Of a stretch of 11,823 nucleotides of DNA, positions 7,892-11,823 are shown piece after piece (within the stretch, counting starts at the first letter, position 1; the number at the start of each line of letters is the position of its first letter). The notes beneath the pieces were generated by a model. The model was given only the letters and a program-made list of their open reading frames with translations, was not told the origin of the DNA and ran no database searches. The position numbers and the translations under genes are program-made. The DNA comes from a bacterium. GTDB lineage: Bacteria; AUK180. The stretch covers positions 1 through 11,823 of the forward strand of contig JAGGYO010000165.1 of the NCBI GenBank assembly GCA_021162505.1, in the 5' to 3' direction.

Positions 7892-9312
7892 AAAGCAAAC
7901 ATTATACCGTTATCGGTTTAGAAACACATATTCAGCTCAATACAACCAAAAAGATCTTTTGCAATTGCAAGAACAGTTATGGCGCTCCACCGAATACCAA
8001 TATTTGTCCCATATGCACGGGTCAACCGGGTACATTGCCGGTTTTTAATAAGGATGTATTGAGAAAAGCACTTGTCTTTTCTTATGCTTTGAACTGCAAA
8101 CTCAATCTTTTTACCCGTTTTGACAGGAAGAACTATTTTTATCCCGATACTCCCAAAAATTACCAAATAACGCAGCATGATTATCCTGTGGGTTATGATG
8201 GTGAATTTTATTTCTATTCAGAAAAAGGCCAGGATTCCATTAAGATAAAGAGTATTCAAATGGAAGAAGATTCGGCAAAGATCAAACATGATGCCGGGGA
8301 TATACTTATCGATTACAATCGTGCCGGAATTCCTCTCTTGGAAATAATAAGCGAAGCTTCGTTTCACGATATCAATAATATCATGCCTTATCTTGAGTTC
8401 TTGAAGAGAACCGCCAGGTTTTTAAAAATTTCAAATTGCAATATGGAAGAAGGTTCATTACGAGTCGATGCGAATATTTCAATATCTACGGATAAAAATA
8501 TAATTCCTGATTATAAAATAGAAATAAAAAACCTCAATTCATTTATTGCTGTGAAAAACTCATTGCTCTATGAACATGACCGTCAAATAGAACTTTTATC
8601 AAAAGGTAAAAAACTCCACGAAGAAACGAGAAGCTGGGATGAAAAAAACAAAAAGACGCATTTACTGAGAAAAAAGGAAGCAATAAGTGATTATAGATTT
8701 ATTCCGGAAGCAAATATTCCCCCGTTCCTATTAAGTGAAAAAGAGATCTTTGCCTTAAAGAGCGATGCAGATTTGACCCCGTATTTTATTATCAATAACC
8801 TTGTGAATAATTATCATATTGAACTGAAACAGGCATATAAATTGACTGCTCATAAAAATCTTTATGAATATTTCATTGAGGTAAGCAAATATACCTATTC
8901 CTATAAAAAGATCATTAATTGGCTGTTGGGAGATGTGGTATTTAACCTGAGAAAGGCGGATATTACCATTGATGAAATGAAATTGCTGCCTGAGACATTG
9001 GCAAAGGTAATAGAAATGATCGAAAATGGTGAATTATCTGGTAAATTAGTGAAGACAATGCTCCCCGAACTTGTTAAGGGAAAAGATCTTGATAAGTTAA
9101 TAGAAGAAAAAAATATTATCATATACAGCAAAAAAGAACTTGAACGAACTATTGATAAGATTATTAAAGATAATCCAAAAGAGGTGAAATTATATAAAAA
9201 CGGTAAGGAATCTATATTAAGTTTCTTTATTGGAAAGGTTATGGAAGAAACAGGGGATCAAGGTGATCCTGCTCTTTCCAAAGAGATATTAATTAATAAA
9301 TTAATAAAGTAG
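7888..9312 (+). CDS. gatB: Asp/Glu-tRNA amidotransferase subunit B
   Basis: GatB binds the mischarged tRNA, activates its Glu or Asp side chain with ATP, and amidates it with ammonia from GatA. The 474-residue protein has standard length. Visible signatures are IGLETHIQL (9-17), the zinc-type cysteines C25, C27, C40 and C43, the strictly conserved FDRKNYFYPDTPKNYQ (78-93), the QMEEDSAK and DYNRAGIPLLEI stretches of the kinase-like site, and NMEEGSLRVDAN. The C-terminal YqeY-like tail domain that contacts tRNA ends with NPKEVKLYKNGKES and IGKVMEETG. GAAGGA 6 nt upstream of the ATG is a good ribosome site. A complete GatCAB implies that Gln-tRNA and/or Asn-tRNA is made indirectly in this organism; which one cannot be decided here. 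Confidence 0.97.
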   Translation: MKSKHYTVIGLETHIQLNTTKKIFCNCKNSYGAPPNTNICPICTGQPGTLPVFNKDVLRKALVFSYALNCKLNLFTRFDRKNYFYPDTPKNYQITQHDYPVGYDGEFYFYSEKGQDSIKIKSIQMEEDSAKIKHDAGDILIDYNRAGIPLLEIISEASFHDINNIMPYLEFLKRTARFLKISNCNMEEGSLRVDANISISTDKNIIPDYKIEIKNLNSFIAVKNSLLYEHDRQIELLSKGKKLHEETRSWDEKNKKTHLLRKKEAISDYRFIPEANIPPFLLSEKEIFALKSDADLTPYFIINNLVNNYHIELKQAYKLTAHKNLYEYFIEVSKYTYSYKKIINWLLGDVVFNLRKADITIDEMKLLPETLAKVIEMIENGELSGKLVKTMLPELVKGKDLDKLIEEKNIIIYSKKELERTIDKIIKDNPKEVKLYKNGKESILSFFIGKVMEETGDQGDPALSKEILINKLIK

Positions 9313-9321
9313 GAGGATACT

Positions 9322-9561
9322 ATGGACTTTAAGAAATTGGAAGATCTTTTGAATCTCATTACTAAATCGAGAAAGGAACTCTGGAACCTCAGTTATGAAG
9401 AACTGGAGGATATTTATATGGATCTGGAGGACTATCTTGATGAGATAGATATACTAAAAGTCAAATTGGAAAAAGGCGTTGATAAGGTTGGCGAAATTCT
9501 TGATGACTTTGAAGATGAGGACTATTGGGACGAAGAGACGGATGATGAAGGAGAAGAATAA
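9322..9561 (+). CDS. Small, highly acidic hypothetical protein
   Basis: I do not recognise this 79-residue protein. It is supported as a gene by a perfect AGGAGG ending 5 nt before its ATG, which begins within the gatB stop codon, and by its place in the gene chain. Composition is extreme: 31 of 79 residues are Asp or Glu, against about nine Lys or Arg. The first 60 residues have the hydrophobic spacing of a helical, possibly coiled-coil, hairpin (LEDLLNLITKSRKELW, then LEDYLDEIDILKVKLEKGV), and the last 20 are an acidic tail. No membrane segment, signal peptide or cysteine is present. Its end overlaps the next gene by 17 nt, so the two are probably made together. Confidence 0.75.
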   Translation: MDFKKLEDLLNLITKSRKELWNLSYEELEDIYMDLEDYLDEIDILKVKLEKGVDKVGEILDDFEDEDYWDEETDDEGEE

Positions 9562-9808
9562 GGATAATTGTCAATACGATAATTGTCCGTTGGAAAACAC
9601 TTATAATTGTGAAAAGCCATTAATTTGTCCGGTATGCAACTCATCGATGAAACTGGTAAATTGCTTCATTCCAAGAGAGACTATGCATTTCAACCATCAT
9701 ATTGAGCCATGCAGCGAATGGGTGTGTGAATGCGGTTATTCCACTTATTTGGGAGTAATTACCGGAAAACATTATCCTTTTACAAATATAATTATTGAAA
9801 AAAAGTAA
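9545..9808 (+). CDS. Small cysteine-rich, probable zinc-ribbon protein
   Basis: I do not recognise a family for this 87-residue protein. It holds nine cysteines (C9, C14, C22, C28, C31, C40, C56, C61, C63). CPVC (28-31) and CECG (61-64) look like the two knuckles of a zinc ribbon, separated by about 30 residues that include His49, His51 and His52. The N-terminal C9-C14-C22 group could form a second metal site. An iron-sulfur role is not excluded. The start at 9545 (or the adjacent ATG at 9542) is chosen because upstream in-frame codons back to 9479 lie within the acidic gene and encode an unrelated basic stretch. No clear Shine-Dalgarno is visible, so coupling to the preceding gene is likely. 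It overlaps the transporter gene by 14 nt. Confidence 0.72.
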   Translation: MKEKNKDNCQYDNCPLENTYNCEKPLICPVCNSSMKLVNCFIPRETMHFNHHIEPCSEWVCECGYSTYLGVITGKHYPFTNIIIEKK

Positions 9809-10940
9809 TCACTTTTTATTCTTTTATCTTTTTATTTTTACTTTTGGTATGATCGATACGCTAAGGGGTGTTTTTATTCCATTGGTGAAAGGCCATTATT
9901 CCCTATCCTATACATCTGTATCCCTTCTAATAGGTGTATCAAGCTTAGGTTATTTCTTTGGAAATATACTGGGAAGCTATCTATATAAGATCATGAAATA
10001 TAAACAATTGATAGTGCTCACCTACTTCTTTTTATTTCTTTCTTTTTTAGGAATGATATTTGTTCGAGTATACCCCATCTATCTCATATCGTTTTTCATT
10101 TATGGTGTTTTTGCTTCCATACTTTTTGTGATAATCACTATATTCACATATAATTTTTCAACAAAAAATAAAAGCTCATCAATGAACATACTTCATTTTT
10201 TTTATTCATTCGGTGCAATGTTATCACCTATTTATGCAACCATATTGGAAAAACATCATATAGTTTATTCAAATTTTCTTATAATTCCATTTATCCTTTT
10301 CATGCTTACATTTATTGGAATGATAAAAATAATTCCACATAAACCAATTGAGAATAAAAGCGAAAACACACCCTTTATGTTCAATAAATGGATCATGACC
10401 CTTTTTATCATTATTGCTGTTTTTTATATTTGGACAGAGATCGGGATCTCCGGTTGGGTAAAAAATTTTATGGAAAAAGCATTGCATAAAGATTTCAATA
10501 TAGCGAATAATTATTTAACCGTATTTTTCATCTCATTAATGCTGGGGCGATTATTTTCATCTCAATTAGTTAAAAAGTTCAAAAATACCATTTCTTATAT
10601 CCTAATACTTCAGATACTTGGTACAGCTGTTTTTGCTCTGGGTTATTTCTCAAAATATAAAATATTAATGGTCATTAGTGCACTGTTTTTCGGAGGAGTG
10701 TATCCTACACTTATAACAAAATATAAGGATTTCATTCATAAAAGAGAAGAATATATGGGCTTTATCCTCTCTGCAGGCAGCATCGGTTCTCTTCTATCTG
10801 CCCTTGTAATCGGCGGGGTTAATGACTGTTTTGGCCTTTTCAATGGTATGCTCGTAAATATCTTTATTGCCATCATTACGATCATTTTGATCTTAACGCT
10901 CTCAACGCATTTTATTGATAATCGTAGAGCCCGTTCTTAA
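9795..10940 (+). CDS. MFS transporter of unknown substrate
   Basis: The 381-residue protein is a 12-helix major facilitator. The first helix is HFLFFYLFIFTFGMIDTLRG. A hydrophilic central loop at about residues 180-198 (HKPIENKSENTPFMFNK) separates the two six-helix halves. The segment MNILHFFYSFGAMLSPIYA (130-148) recalls the NxLHxxxGxGAxxGP helix of FucP-like and related sugar-type MFS proteins, and LMLGRLFSS marks the matching point in the second half. The start is TTG at 9795; the next ATG at 9849 would remove most of the first helix, so TTG is preferred although no strong ribosome site precedes it. The gene overlaps the cysteine-rich gene by 14 nt and is the last of the chain. The substrate cannot be assigned: the operon contains alpha-glucan, thiamin and possible purine enzymes, so sugar, pyrimidine/thiamin or purine transport are all possible. 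Confidence 0.88.
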   Translation: MKKSNHFLFFYLFIFTFGMIDTLRGVFIPLVKGHYSLSYTSVSLLIGVSSLGYFFGNILGSYLYKIMKYKQLIVLTYFFLFLSFLGMIFVRVYPIYLISFFIYGVFASILFVIITIFTYNFSTKNKSSSMNILHFFYSFGAMLSPIYATILEKHHIVYSNFLIIPFILFMLTFIGMIKIIPHKPIENKSENTPFMFNKWIMTLFIIIAVFYIWTEIGISGWVKNFMEKALHKDFNIANNYLTVFFISLMLGRLFSSQLVKKFKNTISYILILQILGTAVFALGYFSKYKILMVISALFFGGVYPTLITKYKDFIHKREEYMGFILSAGSIGSLLSALVIGGVNDCFGLFNGMLVNIFIAIITIILILTLSTHFIDNRRARS

Positions 10941-10956
10941 ACGATCCTTATTTGTA

Positions 10957-10993
10957 ATTGTCGGGTTTGACCCGACAATCCATTTTTTTGTTT
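10957..10993 (+). terminator. Hairpin plus T-tract, probable operon terminator
   Basis: A perfect 10-bp stem (ATTGTCGGGT at 10957-10966 and ACCCGACAAT at 10970-10979) begins 17 nt after the MFS stop codon, followed by CCA, seven T and then a further T-run after one G. This is what an intrinsic terminator looks like, though the T-tract starts 3 nt after the stem. The hairpin also belongs to the repeat family that fills the following region, so termination may be a borrowed function of a repeat. Confidence 0.6.
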
Positions 10994-10998
10994 TCTGG

Positions 10999-11018
10999 AT
11001 TCCTGCTTTCGCAGGAAT
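10999..11018. repeat. ATTCC-type hairpin repeat, copy 1 (reverse orientation)
   Basis: Arms ATTCCTGC (10999-11006) and GCAGGAAT (11011-11018) enclose a TTTC loop. With the flanking CTGG on the left and AAC on the right, its reverse complement reads ATTCC-TGC-GAAA-GCA-GGAAT-CCAG, the same outline as the copies at 11423 and 11478. This type of short dispersed hairpin is widespread in intergenic DNA of many bacteria. Confidence 0.75.
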
Positions 11019-11068
11019 AACAAGGCCAAATATTTTGTCTAATATTTTTATCCTTAAAAAGTCCAAAT

Positions 11069-11093
11069 TGTCTGCGTGCGGACACGCACAGGC
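11069..11093. repeat. 25-nt hairpin direct repeat, copy 1
   Basis: Matches 11219-11243 at 24 of 25 positions; the only difference is C at 11079 versus T at 11229. It contains a 6-bp stem, TGCGTG (11073-11078) and CACGCA (11083-11088), with a CGGA loop. The single difference falls in the loop, so the stem is untouched. Confidence 0.8.
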
Positions 11094-11218
11094 GGATATG
11101 TTATGATACCAGACAGTTGGGTAAAGGCAATGGACAATGGAAAACTAAAGGAAATGGGTGTATGAGAGAACGAGTAGATGAGTTGAATATAATAAAATAC
11201 TTTCGCTGCAGAGACGAC

Positions 11219-11243
11219 TGTCTGCGTGTGGACACGCACAGGC
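11219..11243. repeat. 25-nt hairpin direct repeat, copy 2
   Basis: Second copy, 150 nt from the first in the same orientation. The stem is TGCGTG (11223-11228) with CACGCA (11233-11238) and a TGGA loop. The DNA between the copies is not repeated, and two copies with one spacing do not make a CRISPR array. Confidence 0.8.
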
Positions 11244-11312
11244 AGGCAAAGATCGCAGGCAAGGAAGCAATAATTAGATTGAGAATTAGGAAAAAAACCA
11301 GATAAATGTAGG

Positions 11313-11330
11313 GGTCGTTCGTGAACGACC
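11313..11330. repeat. GGTCGTTC/GAACGACC inverted repeat
   Basis: GGTCGTTC (11313-11320) and GAACGACC (11323-11330) are perfect 8-nt arms separated by GT. In RNA the practical hairpin is a 7-bp stem with a CGTG loop. No T-tract follows, so it is not a typical terminator. Confidence 0.75.
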
Positions 11331-11402
11331 TAAAAGTAAAAAACAATGTAATTACCATAGCACCAAGAAAGCGTAGCAATCTCATCTTTTGGAGTTTATT
11401 AA

Positions 11403-11420
11403 CCCGAACTTGTTTCAGGG
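11403..11420. repeat. Imperfect hairpin with CTTGT loop
   Basis: CCCGAA (11403-11408) pairs with TTC-A-GGG (11414-11420), one bulged A at 11417, around a CTTGT loop. It abuts the next ATTCC-type hairpin, separated only by TC, so the two may form a compound repeat. Confidence 0.55.
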
Positions 11421-11422
11421 TC

Positions 11423-11443
11423 ATTCCGTGCTTGACACGGAAT
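11423..11443. repeat. ATTCC-type hairpin repeat, copy 2
   Basis: ATTCCGTG (11423-11430) and CACGGAAT (11436-11443) form a perfect 8-bp stem around CTTGA. Outer five bases match copy 1 and copy 3, while the inner three (GTG/CAC) differ but still pair. Confidence 0.75.
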
Positions 11444-11477
11444 CTATCTTTGAAATTTACCCCCTTTTCCCGGTGTC

Positions 11478-11498
11478 ATTTCTGACCTGATCAGGAAT
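11478..11498. repeat. ATTCC-type hairpin repeat, copy 3
   Basis: ATTTCTGA (11478-11485) and TCAGGAAT (11491-11498) form an 8-bp stem with one T-G wobble around CCTGA, followed by CCAG as in copy 1. It also contains the palindrome CCTGATCAGG (11486-11495). Confidence 0.7.
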
Positions 11499-11525
11499 CC
11501 AGCAGTTCTCAAATCTTTATTCTCT

Positions 11526-11552
11526 CATTTACTCATAAACCCATTTACTCAT
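11526..11552. repeat. CATTTACTCAT direct repeat in low-complexity tract
   Basis: CATTTACTCAT occurs at 11526-11536 and 11542-11552, a 16-nt period, and ACTCAT recurs at 11568. Parts of this tract appear in inverted, degenerate form at about 11152-11170. Confidence 0.6.
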
Positions 11553-11687
11553 TACACTGTTTTTACAACTCATCACTCAAAACTTCTTTCATTCCCTCGA
11601 TTCCATTTTATGAATATGGTAACCAACAAACAAGCAAAGAGGCTATTTGTGCGAAGATAAATACAATTAATAAAAATAAAAAAATAT

Positions 11688-11715
11688 TTGACTTTAAATT
11701 TTAAAGTGGTATAAT
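11688..11715 (+). promoter_or_regulatory. Strong sigma-70-type promoter with extended -10
   Basis: TTGACT (11688-11693) and a perfect TATAAT (11710-11715) are 16 bp apart, with TG at 11707-11708 forming an extended -10 (TGGTATAAT). An A/T-rich stretch with A-tracts at about 11660-11687 could be an UP element. Transcription would start near 11722. It points right, towards a gene mostly outside the window. Confidence 0.8.
11691..11707. promoter_or_regulatory. Perfect 17-bp palindrome, candidate operator
   Basis: ACTTTAAATTTTAAAGT has perfect 8-bp arms about a central T. It overlaps the end of the -35 hexamer and fills the spacer up to the extended -10, where a bound dimeric regulator would block RNA polymerase. 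I cannot assign it to a regulator family. Confidence 0.6.
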
Positions 11716-11722
11716 TAAATGT

Positions 11723-11823
11723 ATGAGATTGAAGATGTGGAAGGGAAAACTTAAAAATAATTTGAAAAAGGAAGGTTCAATTCACAGTTCTTATCTATCT
11801 ATCTATCTATCCCTTTTTACCTC
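11723..11823 (+). CDS. Possible 5' end of a gene running off the window
   Basis: An ATG at 11723, one base after the predicted transcription start, opens a frame of 33 codons that remains open to the window edge, starting MRLKMWKGKLKNNLKKEG and then reading through the TATC repeat as YLSIYLS. There is no ribosome site before it, so it would have to be leaderless; the real start may lie further right and this stretch may be a 5' leader. The short peptide is basic and resembles nothing I know. Confidence 0.2.
   Translation, partial: MRLKMWKGKLKNNLKKEGSIHSSYLSIYLSLFT
11792..11811. repeat. (TATC)5 tetranucleotide tract
   Basis: Five perfect TATC units lie about 70 bp downstream of the predicted transcription start. 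Tetranucleotide tracts of this kind change length by slipped-strand mispairing, and in several bacteria they switch genes on and off. A tract of five units is short, so instability is possible but not certain. Confidence 0.75.

Larger units (their letters stand above)
10941..11640. other. Gene-free, repeat-packed intergenic region
   Basis: About 700 bp without a credible gene. Open frames here run through hairpin repeats on both strands, lack ribosome sites and resemble no protein family. The region holds a probable terminator, seven further hairpin repeats, a direct repeat pair and low-complexity tracts, listed separately. From about 11574 to 11640 I see nothing recognisable. Confidence 0.75.

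Noticed and set aside
9479..9541. Longer N-terminus for the cysteine-rich protein from the ATG at 9479
   Set aside because: The extra 21 residues are the out-of-frame reading of the acidic gene and have no ribosome site; the cysteine-rich part begins after 9545.
10915..11106. 63-codon plus-strand frame after the transporter, with the peptide VFWIPAFAGIT
   Set aside because: It is the translation of the hairpin repeats, overlaps the end of the transporter, and has no ribosome site. Such peptides are a common false call over this repeat type.
11069..11243. CRISPR-like array
   Set aside because: Only two repeat copies with a single 125-nt interval that contains low-complexity DNA; no leader and no cas genes in the window.
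11054..11424. Frames of 61-107 codons on both strands within the repeat region
   Set aside because: They run through direct repeats and hairpins, start without ribosome sites, and show no family-like sequence.

Overview
The window is AT-rich bacterial DNA, with Shine-Dalgarno sites such as AAAGGAG and AGGAGG, tightly overlapping genes, and TTG as well as ATG starts. Gene content (a GH57 glycosidase, a short-form ThiC, a ThiD2-type thiamin protein, a molybdenum hydroxylase subunit and GatCAB) fits an anaerobic, probably uncultivated lineage. No ribosomal RNA or other phylogenetic marker is present, so I do not name a phylum.

Region 1 (1-10940) reads as one plus-strand gene chain with almost no intergenic space. 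In order: a 5'-truncated GH57 glycoside hydrolase; a ThiD2 domain fused to an eroded ThiE-like domain; thiC; a xanthine-dehydrogenase-family molybdenum subunit; gatC, gatA and gatB; a small very acidic protein; a small cysteine-rich protein; and an MFS transporter. Neighbours overlap by 1-23 nt or are separated by at most 9 nt, so the set is probably one translationally coupled operon whose promoter lies upstream of the window. The thi genes supply the pyrimidine half of thiamin: ThiC makes HMP-P and ThiD2 phosphorylates it. GatCAB converts Glu-tRNA(Gln) and/or Asp-tRNA(Asn) to the amidated forms. The molybdenum subunit has no FAD or iron-sulfur partner here. No TPP riboswitch is visible near the thi genes.

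Region 2 (10941 to about 11600) has no convincing gene. It is packed with short hairpin repeats: at least eight in about 540 bp. Several share outer ATTCC/GGAAT arms while the inner stem bases change together, and several share a YTTGA-like loop. The first hairpin also looks like the operon terminator. A separate 25-nt hairpin repeat occurs twice, and degenerate low-complexity repeats are present in both orientations.

Region 3 (about 11640-11823) carries a very good sigma-70-type promoter with a perfect 17-bp palindrome lying between -35 and -10, followed about 80 bp downstream by five TATC tetranucleotide units at the window edge. This looks like the control region of a regulated, possibly phase-variable gene that is mostly outside the window.

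The points most worth a second look are the ThiD2-degenerate ThiE fusion, the orphan molybdenum subunit with purine-type active-site residues, the covarying hairpin family, and the operator/promoter/tetranucleotide arrangement at the right edge.
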